A stretch of DNA of 64,000 nt from Dyella telluris. GTDB taxonomy: Bacteria; Pseudomonadota; Gammaproteobacteria; Xanthomonadales; Rhodanobacteraceae. This document shows positions 57,330 through 64,000 of this stretch, piece after piece. Each line of letters starts with the position of its first letter. Position 1 is the first letter of the stretch. The notes beneath the pieces are model-generated. The model made no database searches, had not been told where the DNA came from, and was given only the letters and a program-made list of their open reading frames with translations. The stretch is from contig NZ_CP060412.1 of the NCBI RefSeq assembly GCF_014297575.1, positions 3,224,001-3,288,000 of the forward strand, in the 5' to 3' direction. A program made the position numbers and the translations under genes.

Positions 57330-57725
57330 ATGGCGAAGGCGCAGAAAGCAGCAGCAAAGAAGAAGGCCGCTCCGAAGGCAGCTCCGAAGGCCGCCAAGGC
57401 GGTCGTTCAGAAGCCGATCAAGGAAGCACTGGGCAAGTCCGGCCTGGTCGCCCACATCGCTGAAGCCAGCGGCGTGGTCGCCAAGGACGTGCGCGCGGTG
57501 CTGGCCTCCCTCGAGGCTGCCGTGACCGGTTCGGTGCACAAGAAGGGTGCCGGCCACTTCACGATGCCGGGTCTGCTGAAGATCACCGCCGTCAGCGTTC
57601 CGGCCAAGCCGAAGCGCAAGGGCATCAATCCGTTCACCAAGGAAGAGCAGTGGTTCGCTGCCAAGCCCGCCACGGTGAAGCTGAAGATCCGCGCACTGAA
57701 GAAGCTCAAGGACGCCGCTCTCTGA
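57330..57725 (+). CDS. HU-family DNA-binding protein with Lys/Ala-rich N-terminal tail
   Basis: A 131-residue protein. Residues 1-27 are a Lys/Ala/Pro tail (AQKAAAKKKAAPKAAPKAA) like the end of eukaryotic H1 or bacterial AlgP-type tails. From about 30 a HU/IHF domain follows, with helix VAHIAEASGVVAKDVRAVLASLEAAV and arm region PAKPKRKGINPFTKEEQWFAAKPA. Normal HU is about 90 residues, so the tail is an addition, known in xanthomonads. The start at 57330 has the SD GGGGAAA. It is closed by a strong terminator. Confidence 0.92.
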   Translation: MAKAQKAAAKKKAAPKAAPKAAKAVVQKPIKEALGKSGLVAHIAEASGVVAKDVRAVLASLEAAVTGSVHKKGAGHFTMPGLLKITAVSVPAKPKRKGINPFTKEEQWFAAKPATVKLKIRALKKLKDAAL

Positions 57726-57750
57726 GCGTGACGTTGCACTAGAGCTTGCT

Positions 57751-57785
57751 GCCAGGTGCGACCTTCGAGTCGCACCTGGCGTTTC
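57751..57785 (+). terminator. Rho-independent terminator of the HU gene
   Basis: A 12-bp perfect stem GCCAGGTGCGAC / GTCGCACCTGGC with loop CTTCGA, followed by GTTTCT, 26 bp after the stop. Confidence 0.92.
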
Positions 57786-57880
57786 TGGGGGCAGGAAATC
57801 CAGGGAAGCGCGGAGCCGTGGTTCAACCGGCCGCTTCCAGTACAGGCATCCAGGCCGGTTGGTGCCGATGCCCCGATCTG

Positions 57881-58277
57881 TCATCGGATCCCGTTGCAGG
57901 GCCGCGCCAATGCTTGCCGCGTCATCGGCCTTGGCTATCCACACGCCTTTCTTGAAGTGCACGTCGCGCACGTGGGTATAGCCTCGCGTGTATAGCTGTG
58001 TGCGAACATCGGTTCCGCTCAGGTGGAGCACCTGTCTGTCGGGAAATATCTCGCCCGTGCGTGGATCGATGCGGACCGTCACCCTGCGGTCGTCAGCGTT
58101 GGGGCCTTGGTCGTCCGCATGCCGTTCCGGAGTGACAAGTCGCGCACCCTCTTGTAATCCTGCTGCGCGAATGGCCCCCGCACCTCGTGCCGGGTCAGTG
58201 CCTCGTGCGCCAGGGCGATGCCGGGAACACCCACGGCCATCACTGATGGTCGTCGGAGCGCGTTTCTTCATGGGCAT
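57881..58277 (-). pseudogene. PepSY-type secreted protein with compensating frameshifts
   Basis: No single frame gives a sensible protein, but joined frames do. The start MKK (ATG 58277 or 58271) shifts at an A run to a signal-peptide-like RRPSVMAVGVPGIALA and HEALTRHEVRGPFAQQDYKR VRDLSLRNGMRTTKA. Near a GGCCCC run it returns to the first frame: NADDRRVTVRIDPRTGEIF and GYTHVRDVHFKKGVWIAKADD. The two segments VRDLSLRNGM and VRDVHFKKGV are repeats of a PepSY-like unit. A third shift or truncation seems to hit the C-terminus. The ends are approximate. Confidence 0.55.
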
Positions 58278-58542
58278 GTCTTGTCGATGGGGATTCCGGG
58301 TGTTGTTCCCCTCTAAAAGAACTTGCGGAGAACGCTTCCGAATCCTGGGCTGATCCACCGGGCGCAGCACGGCGCACGTGCCGGGCAGGGAGCGGACACA
58401 CGTTTCGTTGAGGCAGACGGGTTCATGCTTTGGTCGTGCGGCCAGTTCATAGTGGCCGTCGGCGCCGTGGTGGCGCCTGAGCGAGGCCGTGTCCGGAGGA
58501 TGCGGTGGCGCGATCGACAAGATCACCCAACGAGGGCACGAC

Positions 58543-58971
58543 ATGGCAACCCCGAGCGATCTCCCGCTGAGTCTCTACAAGGCCAACACCGAGTTTCAGC
58601 TACGCGTGAACAAGCTGGTGATGGAGAACTGGAAGAAGTGGCTGGAACTGTCCACCCGTGCGATGGACGACGGCATTGCCGAGCAGCAGGCGAGGGTGGA
58701 GCAGCTGATCAAGGCCCAGGACTGGGCGGCGCTGGCCACCATGCCGGCCGATGCCTTCTGGCGCCAGTTGCAGCAGCGCATGGGCGACGCCAACGTCACC
58801 AACCAGATCGCTGCCAACGTGCAGGCACATTTCGCCCAGGCGCTGCAGGATGCCGTGCAGACCTGGCAGAAGGACACGGCCAATGCCCTGGGCACGGTCG
58901 GCGATGTCGGTTTGTCGGAACCGTGGAAAGACATCCTGTCCCCGTGGGGCAAGTTCCACCCCACCATCTGA
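58543..58971 (+). CDS. Phasin-family protein
   Basis: A 142-residue helical protein from ATG 58543 (MATPSDLPLSLYKANTEFQLRVNKLVMENWKKWLELSTRAM). Amphipathic helices with Gln/Ala repeats and WRQLQQRMGD and VQTWQKDTANALG are those of phasin (PHA granule-associated) families. No PHA synthase is in the window, so it could also be a general helical stress protein. Confidence 0.82.
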   Translation: MATPSDLPLSLYKANTEFQLRVNKLVMENWKKWLELSTRAMDDGIAEQQARVEQLIKAQDWAALATMPADAFWRQLQQRMGDANVTNQIAANVQAHFAQALQDAVQTWQKDTANALGTVGDVGLSEPWKDILSPWGKFHPTI

Positions 58972-59477
58972 TCCCCGCCAGCGGCGCCCGGTGACTGTTC
59001 CCGGGCGCCGTTCTCCGGGGCGCTGGCGGAACACCATCGCCAACCCCGCGCGCACGGTGGACCAGCGTTTCTTTCTGCACACTCCATCGCGTCATCGCCG
59101 ATGGCACCCATGGTCAACTGCTCCGCTGCGTTGACGGTGGCATTTTCGGCGACAGCCGGGCGGTGCGCAGTGACTTGGGAAAGATGTCGCGCATTCCCCG
59201 TCTTGTCACACAGGTTTAGTTAGCTAGGGGACTCCGCCTGCCGGCAGCGGCGCATGCCGAACGGCGGCGGGAATCGTGGACGGGTGAAGTGAGGACTGGG
59301 CATGGCTCAGTGGGGGCAGGCCGGCGAAGTGCCGGCTGATCACAGGAAGCGGGGTCAGGTGGCGCACGGCGATGGCCGTGCGCGCCGTCGTGCGCCCTTT
59401 CCGGGCCGGGCGGCGCTGGGGCTGGCGGTGCCCATCGCCACCCGACCGTCAGCGGAACGGATAACGGCCTGCCACTG
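58972..59477. other. 506-bp intergenic region
   Basis: I find no coding frame I can support here. The DNA is mostly G+C-rich, with a local AT stretch (TTTAGTTAGCTAGG near 59215) and one hairpin GCCGGCGAAGTGCCGGC near 59320. It could hold a promoter for the downstream gene or a small RNA, but no specific element is recognisable. Confidence 0.4.
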
Positions 59478-60146
59478 ATGCGTTACGCGATCTACTTCTG
59501 TCCTGCGCCAGCGAGCGCGCTGGCCGCCTTGGGGCGTGACTGGGTCAGTCGGGAGCTGACTGCCCAGGGCATCCCCGGCATTGGGCTCAGTCGGTGGAAC
59601 GCGTTGGTGGCGGACGTGCGTCGTTACGGCTGGCACGCGACGCTGCGCTCGCCGTTCACGCTGTCGCCCGATGTCGACCTCAACGACCTGCGCCGGGCCC
59701 TGGAACTCGTGGCGCGATCGCATGCTCCCATCAACCTCACGCTGCGCTACGCCCGGCTCGCCGGGTTTCCGGCGCTGCGTCCGCTGGGCGAATGCAAGGC
59801 GGCGAATGCCCTTGCCGCGGCCTGCGTCGACGCGGTGGAGCCGCTGCGACTGCCGCTGGCGGAGAACGATTTCCAGCGCCGGGCGTCGGGGCTGGATGCC
59901 ATCGAAACCCATTACCTTGGTCGTTACGGATACCCCTACGTGTTTGAACGCTACCGTTTCCACATGACGCTATCGGCGCCCGCTTCCGTGGAGGAAGAGC
60001 GTGCCCTGCAGCGCTGGCTGTCGCTCCGGGCCTCAATGCTGCCCACCGCCCGCCTCGATGCGCTGACCCTATGCGTCGAGCCGTCGCCCGGGGCTGCCTT
60101 CGAGCCGCTCGAACGCATTGCCCTGCACAAGGTGTCTGCCGCCTGA
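59478..60146 (+). CDS. DUF1045 / 2H phosphoesterase-like protein
   Basis: A 222-residue protein of the DUF1045 family, usually annotated as phosphonate-metabolism associated. It has the two HxT motifs of 2H phosphoesterases: WHATLRSPF and FHMTLSAP. The N-terminus MRYAIYFCPAPASAL and GRWNALVADV-like segment (SRWNALVADVRRYG) agree with the family. No phn genes are near, so its substrate may be different from that in phosphonate operons. Confidence 0.85.
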   Translation: MRYAIYFCPAPASALAALGRDWVSRELTAQGIPGIGLSRWNALVADVRRYGWHATLRSPFTLSPDVDLNDLRRALELVARSHAPINLTLRYARLAGFPALRPLGECKAANALAAACVDAVEPLRLPLAENDFQRRASGLDAIETHYLGRYGYPYVFERYRFHMTLSAPASVEEERALQRWLSLRASMLPTARLDALTLCVEPSPGAAFEPLERIALHKVSAA

Positions 60147-60338
60147 TCGGTGCCCCTGCATGTGCCGCTGATGCGGGGTGACTGACGCTTTTGCAGCCAG
60201 CGAAAGGCCGCTGCATCGGCTCACGCCTGCTTGACGGGCAGGCGAGGAATCTCGTTTGGAGGGCGGTGTTCGCAGGTATTCCACCGCCAGGCAGATTCAG
60301 TCGACGGCATGCCGGGTGAGACATCCGGGGAGCGCGCC

Positions 60339-60797
60339 ATGAAAAAGACCGTGTGGATCGTGGTTGCCAACCGCGGCGTGGCCCGCTTGTTCCAGGCGAC
60401 TCAGGCCACTGGCCCGCTGGAGGAACTGGAAGCCTTCATCCACCCGGAGGCGAGGCTGCGCGACCGGGACCTGGTGTCCGATCGCCCGGGGCGTGGCTTT
60501 GAACGGGCCGGGCCCGGAAGCCATGCCGAAGAGCCCGATTCCTCGGTTGCCGAGGTGGAGGCTGGCCAGTTTGCCCTCGAACTCTCCCGGTTCCTGCTCA
60601 AGGGGCATGGTGACGGCCGCTTCGACATGCTGGTCCTCATGGCCGCCCCTGCCTTCCTGGGGGCTCTGCGGGATCGCCTTGGCGGGGCGATGAAGAACCA
60701 CATCCTGCTGGAATTGGCCAAGAACCTGCCCCACGCCGATGCCGCCACCGTCAGGAGCTATCTGCCGGAACGGCTGTATTCGACGGTCGGCGGGTGA
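60339..60797 (+). CDS. Host-attachment family protein
   Basis: A 152-residue protein of the Host_attach family, named after an Agrobacterium attachment gene. ATG 60339 gives MKKTVWIVVANRGVARLFQA, then LVSDRPGRGFERAG and a conserved region FDMLVLMAAPAFLGALRDRLGG with ending LPERLYS. The fold resembles eRF1 domain 1. There is no attachment cluster nearby; the real role in this organism is unknown. Confidence 0.88.
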   Translation: MKKTVWIVVANRGVARLFQATQATGPLEELEAFIHPEARLRDRDLVSDRPGRGFERAGPGSHAEEPDSSVAEVEAGQFALELSRFLLKGHGDGRFDMLVLMAAPAFLGALRDRLGGAMKNHILLELAKNLPHADAATVRSYLPERLYSTVGG

Positions 60798-61056
60798 GGG
60801 CGCCCGTCACCCAGGCGGCGTTCGGATAAACCGCCTCCGTCCTTCTGCCTGGGCCGGTCCACCCCGAGCCTGTCATATCGCCGAAGCGATCCCGAAATGT
60901 TTGACGTGGTGCACATTTGCGGCGACTGGGTGCGCTACGATAGTCAAGCTTGCCGACAGGGTCGCTTCTTCACGCTCCAGCGTCCCGCCCGATGTCATTG
61001 GCCGCCAACGCCAGGTGCCCGGCGCAGGCGAGGGGAATACCGCACAGGGGAAAGCC

Positions 61057-62652
61057 ATGCTGGACGCACCGTGGACTAATCCGTGGTTCCGCCGTATCGG
61101 CATTGCAGTCTCGTACGGGCTGTTCATCCTGTTTGCCCGTCAGATCACCATCTCGCATTTCGCGCTGCTCACGGGCGTCCATCTCGCTGCCCTGTTGCTG
61201 ACCCGCTACCGCGACTGGCCGTGGCTGGTTGCCGGTGAAGCGGCGGTGCTGGTCCCGATCAGCATCCAGTGCATTCCGCAGCTGGGCGTGCCCTGGGCGC
61301 TGATGAATGTCGTTCCTGGCATCGTGATCATGGCGCCCGTGGTGTGGGTAGTCCGGGAGCGCTGGCCCGTGCTTGGTTCTCGCAACGTGATCAACATGGG
61401 CTCGCTGCTCGGCTGCTCGCTGCTGCTGTCCTTCCTGATGACGGCGTACAACATCGCTGCCGTGTTCGTCACCAAGTTGCCTGCCGGCTACGAAGTCCAC
61501 TTCGACAAGCTGGCCGTGGAATGGGTGCTGGGCAATTACCTGGGGATTCTTGCGATCGTCCCGACCACGCTGTTTGCGCACCAGTTGCTCAAGGGTGCCC
61601 GCTGGTCTGAGCTGGGGTCGCGCCTGCTCGACAATCGGGCTGTGCTGGACAGCCTCTTCCTGGTGGTGCCGGCGTTGCTCCTGCTGGTCTGGATTGGCCT
61701 TGAGGCCCAGCACGTCCGGCAGATTGCCCAGGTCGCCATGTTCCTGCCCATCGTCTGGCTGGCGATGCGGCATGGCTGGCAGGGTGCGGCCATCGGTGGC
61801 ACCGCATCGAGCCTGGCGGTGATGGCGCTGATGCCCGCCACCTACGACCAGCAGACCATCCAGGCCGAGGCCATCGTGGCTTTTGCCATTTCCTCCATGC
61901 TCTTGCTGGGCGCCCGTATCGGGGTGCTGAACCACCATGCCGAGCAGGAGCGGATGGATGTGCGGATGGCGCTTGCGCTTGCCCAACGCAACGTGCACAT
62001 CGGCGAAATGCAGTTGCGCACGACGTCGCTGGCGCTGGAGCAGATCCGCGAAACCGTCCAGGCAAGTTTTGCGATGATGATGTCGCGCCTGCGCCATCTG
62101 CAGCCGACCATCGAAGACCGCAGTTATCACCGTCAGGCGCTGGTGGCGCAGGATCAGTTGTTCCGCCTCGCCGATAGCCTCTACCCGGTGACCTGGCGTG
62201 AACGCGGCTTGCCGGCGGCGCTGCGCGAAGGTGCCATCCCCCGTGCGCTCGACGAAACCGGCGTGGGCTACTGGTGCGATCTGCGTGGGCCGCTGAGCCG
62301 GCTGTCGCAGACGCTGCACCTGGCAATCTACCGCTTGGTCGTTGAAGTCGTGGCGGATGCGTGCAATCAACGAAACCTCAGCGAGGTCATCGTGCGCGTC
62401 CGTTGTGGCGAAAAGGCCGGCCGGCACTGGGCGCTGGTCAGCATCATTTTCCGCGATCAGGCCCAGACCGCTTCGCGCGTTCGCTGGGATGAACTCTTGC
62501 CGCGCGTGATGCGTTCCACCAGTGGCATGGGGTGGTCCGGCATTCGTGATCGCGCGATGACGTTCGAGGGCGACGCACGCGAGCATCAGCTCGCTGATGG
62601 CCGGCGCGTGAGCCTGTTGCTGCTCGATCCCATCACGATCAGCGACGTCTGA
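61057..62652 (+). CDS. MASE1-domain protein with degenerate histidine-kinase C-terminus
   Basis: A 531-residue protein. About 290 residues are a MASE1 sensory membrane domain with eight or so helices (HFALLTGVHLAALLLTRYRDWPW, WVLGNYLGILAIVP). A coiled region then follows (EQERMDVRMALALAQRNVHIGEMQLR). The C-terminal part looks like a GHKL ATPase: IYRLVVEVVADACNQ where N-box NARKH should be, and SGMGWSGIRDRAMTF as the G-box. The phospho-acceptor His and DNG motifs are not visible. ATG 61057 has the SD AGGGGAAA. It stands alone, with no response regulator next to it. Confidence 0.82.
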   Translation: MLDAPWTNPWFRRIGIAVSYGLFILFARQITISHFALLTGVHLAALLLTRYRDWPWLVAGEAAVLVPISIQCIPQLGVPWALMNVVPGIVIMAPVVWVVRERWPVLGSRNVINMGSLLGCSLLLSFLMTAYNIAAVFVTKLPAGYEVHFDKLAVEWVLGNYLGILAIVPTTLFAHQLLKGARWSELGSRLLDNRAVLDSLFLVVPALLLLVWIGLEAQHVRQIAQVAMFLPIVWLAMRHGWQGAAIGGTASSLAVMALMPATYDQQTIQAEAIVAFAISSMLLLGARIGVLNHHAEQERMDVRMALALAQRNVHIGEMQLRTTSLALEQIRETVQASFAMMMSRLRHLQPTIEDRSYHRQALVAQDQLFRLADSLYPVTWRERGLPAALREGAIPRALDETGVGYWCDLRGPLSRLSQTLHLAIYRLVVEVVADACNQRNLSEVIVRVRCGEKAGRHWALVSIIFRDQAQTASRVRWDELLPRVMRSTSGMGWSGIRDRAMTFEGDAREHQLADGRRVSLLLLDPITISDV

Positions 62653-62663
62653 CGTCGCTGATC
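62637..62663 (+). other. Hairpin over the stop codon of the MASE1 gene
   Basis: GATCAGCGACG (62637-62647), TCTGA, CGTCGCTGATC (62653-62663): a perfect 11-bp stem with the TGA stop in the loop. There is no U-run, so it may be a mRNA 3' end or weak terminator. Confidence 0.6.
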
Positions 62664-62683
62664 GCTATCTGGCGCCTGGCTGC

Positions 62684-63142
62684 TTACTGGATGTGCGTAT
62701 TGCACTGAATCGGGTCGCAAGACGCTGCCGCGGCCTTCAGCTGCATCGTACCGTCGCTGAGCGGCGTGGCCGTCACGGTGGTGGCCGTGTCCTGGTACAC
62801 CGTGGTCGGCGCAGCAGCCGGCGCTGCTGGTGCTACGGCGGGCGCCTGCTGCGGCGTGCTCACCAACTGCGAAAAACGACCTACCGGCAGGGTGATGAAC
62901 TGGCCATTCGCGGAACCGACCGCGCCCAGAACGTTGCCGTTCACGTCGTTGATCTGCACGAACTGAATGCCGCCAAGCGTAAAGACGTAAGCGTGGAAAT
63001 TCGGGCTGCTGCTCACGTCGGACGCATTAGGCCAGGATTGGCCTAGACCGGAAGCGGGCGGCTGGTCGGCGAAGGCGGCCCCCGAAAAAGCGAGAGCCAG
63101 CACACCAAAAAGGCATGCGCGGGACGAGAGGGCTTTCAACAT
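62684..63142 (-). CDS. Secreted protein of unknown function
   Basis: A 152-residue exported protein (signal peptide MLKALSSRACLFGVLALAFS, cut after AAFA). The mature chain has a beta-rich first half (FHAYVFTLGGIQFVQINDVNG, then GQFITLPVGRF), a Pro/Ala linker and a C-terminal part with two Cys (SCDPIQCNTH). It resembles short Rhodanobacteraceae/xanthomonad secreted proteins with no named domain. It is convergent with the MASE1 gene. Confidence 0.78.
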   Translation of the reverse strand: MLKALSSRACLFGVLALAFSGAAFADQPPASGLGQSWPNASDVSSSPNFHAYVFTLGGIQFVQINDVNGNVLGAVGSANGQFITLPVGRFSQLVSTPQQAPAVAPAAPAAAPTTVYQDTATTVTATPLSDGTMQLKAAAASCDPIQCNTHIQ

Positions 63143-63780
63143 GACGGACCCCTTTACTGGTGATGTGCTCAGGTATTGAGCATCAGCCCGAATGTATCAC
63201 CAACTCAGCGTCATACCTTGTGACTATTGGCTATTTACGCGCGACATCTGCCGGAAAAGCGCACACACAAATTCTGCGTAATAGCGGTCGCTGGACATGG
63301 CATAAGCTGCTAATGAAGAAAATGCCTTGTTATTGAATAAGCCGCTGTACCGGGTGTTTCATCTTTTCGTGGCGGCGCGTTCGGTGGGCAAGGGCGGGGC
63401 GAACATTAAAATGTGATGGAAGTCACGTCATTCGGCCCGATAAAAGGCCGGCGCTTTCGGCGCTTGCAGGCATTGGGTTGGTGGCAGGTAATGAGGCGAA
63501 TCGCACCGTGGGGTAATACCTCGCGCTTATTGCCCGGTAACCGCCCATGCGTGTTGCGTGGATTTACTGGGTCGAGATACGGAGGGAGTGGAAGTCCCTG
63601 GCTCGCAATGACCTTGGTAAATGTACCGAGGCCCGGAGGTACTCTGCCTGATGCAATTTTTATGCAGCGTAGTGGACTTCATGTCGACAGTGACATGGCC
63701 CCACGTACCTCGTGCGTGATGCGCCCGAGCACGGTCATCGGTTCCACGGAATGGATCGGCGTATGTGCGAATTCCGGAAC
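63143..63780. other. Gene-poor region of about 640 bp before tRNA-Phe
   Basis: I find no coding frame I can support. It is less GC-rich than the average, with AT stretches near 63310-63345 and 63650. It holds a CRP-like palindrome (63412-63427) and several short inverted repeats. The upstream region of the secreted-protein gene lies in the first 200 bases. It could encode an RNA on the plus strand. Confidence 0.45.
63412..63427. promoter_or_regulatory. CRP/Clp-like binding site
   Basis: TGTGA (63412-63416), TGGAAG, TCACG (63423-63427) matches the CRP-family consensus TGTGA-N6-TCACA in nine of ten bases. It is about 270 bp from the nearest gene start. Confidence 0.5.
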
Positions 63781-63781
63781 G

Positions 63782-63812
63782 AAAAAAACCCGCTTCTTGC
63801 GAAGCGGGTTTT
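63782..63812 (-). terminator. Terminator of tRNA-Phe
   Basis: A 12-bp stem (63785-63796 and 63801-63812) with loop TTGC. On the minus strand the stem is followed by T's, right after the tRNA 3' end. Confidence 0.9.
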
Positions 63813-63820
63813 CCGAATCA

Positions 63821-63896
63821 TGGTGGCCGGGGACGGAATCGAACCGCCGACACGGGGATTTTCAATCCCCTGCTCTACCAACTGAGCTACCCGGCC
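63821..63896 (-). tRNA. tRNA-Phe (anticodon GAA)
   Basis: 76 nt on the minus strand. The acceptor stem is GGCCGGG/CCCGGCC with encoded CCA end. The D arm is GCTCAGTTGGTAGAGC, the anticodon arm GGGGA-TTGAAAA-TCCCC with GAA at 34-36, and the T arm contains GGTTCGATTCC. All arms close without mismatch. Confidence 0.97.
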
Positions 63897-63937
63897 AGAA
63901 TGCCTGCAGGCATCAACGATGCTGCGTGGAGCCGTGC

Positions 63938-63966
63938 ATTAAATCGGAAGCGGGCCGGTTCGTCAA
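63938..63966 (-). promoter_or_regulatory. Sigma-70 promoter of tRNA-Phe
   Basis: On the minus strand: TTGACG (63961-63966), 17-bp spacer, TTTAAT (63938-63943), then a GC-rich discriminator (GCACGGC) and a leader of about 35 nt before the tRNA. The -35 contains the TGA stop of the upstream gene. Confidence 0.72.
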
Positions 63967-64000
63967 GACTCCGTGTTCGGATCCACGTAGCCCTCGGGCT
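63963..64000 (-). CDS. 3' end of a gene continuing outside the window
   Basis: Minus-strand codons at the window edge read PEGYVDPNTES then TGA (63963-63965). The 11 residues are compatible with a normal acidic C-terminus, but too few to identify the protein. The stop is directly before the tRNA promoter. Confidence 0.45.
   Translation of the reverse strand, partial: PEGYVDPNTES

Noticed and set aside
56901..58544. One continuous 547-codon minus-strand gene across the HU locus
   Set aside because: It runs antisense through the HU gene and its terminator. Only about 350 bp show protein-like sequence, and that part is split between frames.
60908..60921. TGGTGCACATTTGC upstream of the MASE1 gene, resembling a sigma-54 -24/-12 promoter
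   Set aside because: Only nine bases separate the GG and GC elements; sigma-54 sites need ten. The C at the CAC position is also not conserved.

Overview
The window is a 64 kb piece of chromosome from a GC-rich gammaproteobacterium. Gene content and order point to the Xanthomonadales, most likely Rhodanobacteraceae (Dyella, Luteibacter or Rhodanobacter type). The supporting features are a kdsD-kdsC-lptCAB-rpoN-hpf-hprK-rapZ-EIIA(Man)-ptsH-ptsI cluster, a purN-purM / DUF2066-permease-hda block, a large TonB-dependent receptor, a MASE1 protein and an alanine/lysine-tailed HU protein. The assignment is by recognition only, since no database search was run. Almost all of the sequence is ordinary core genome. 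I see no prophage, integrase, transposase gene or CRISPR array.

Layout. 1-12.4 kb: the 3' part of hrpA (RNA helicase), a small secreted protein, relA, a membrane-anchored repeat protein, an NAD-binding protein, mrcB (PBP1b) and a lipoprotein. 12.5-18.6 kb: small stress or accessory genes (two VOC proteins, a frame-disrupted secreted protein, the helicase yoaA, and a MmyB-type regulator with a hydrolase and a SnoaL-like gene broken by a stop codon). 18.7-25.1 kb: creD-tsaB, then divergent regulator/target pairs (ArsR with an SDR, LysR with a YeiH-type transporter), DUF302 and GFA proteins. 25.2-35.6 kb: one long minus-strand cluster for Kdo synthesis, LPS transport, sigma-54, ribosome hibernation and the regulatory PTS. 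35.9-43.5 kb: ibaG-murA, a DUF3108 protein, purN-purM, a DUF2066 protein, a PerM-like permease and hda. 43.6-49.8 kb: suhB, trmJ, a CNNM/CorC protein, a DUF47-Pit phosphate transport pair, an unknown protein and an alkyltransferase-like repair protein. 49.8-57.0 kb: a TonB-dependent receptor, recQ and an M28 peptidase. 57.0-64.0 kb: the HU protein, a PepSY-type pseudogene, a phasin, a DUF1045 protein, a host-attachment family protein, a MASE1 sensor-like protein, a secreted protein and tRNA-Phe.

How the genes connect. Envelope construction is the main theme: mrcB and murA for peptidoglycan, kdsC/kdsD and lptABC for lipopolysaccharide, rapZ as a regulator of amino-sugar supply. It is combined with a regulatory phosphotransferase chain (EI, HPr, a mannose-type EIIA, HPr kinase) beside rpoN, with no sugar permease in view. 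relA and hpf supply starvation responses. Hda, RecQ and YoaA act in replication and repair.

The most notable non-gene structure is a dispersed repeat family. Its arms each form their own hairpin with compensatory changes between copies, and all six clear copies lie between convergent genes. A second kind of mobile repeat, 192 bp with 13-bp inverted ends, sits inside hrpA without breaking the frame. Three genes are disrupted or possibly recoded: an A7 slippery tract, an in-frame TGA at a Trp position, and a PepSY-like gene with two opposite frameshifts. I found no convincing wholly new system.
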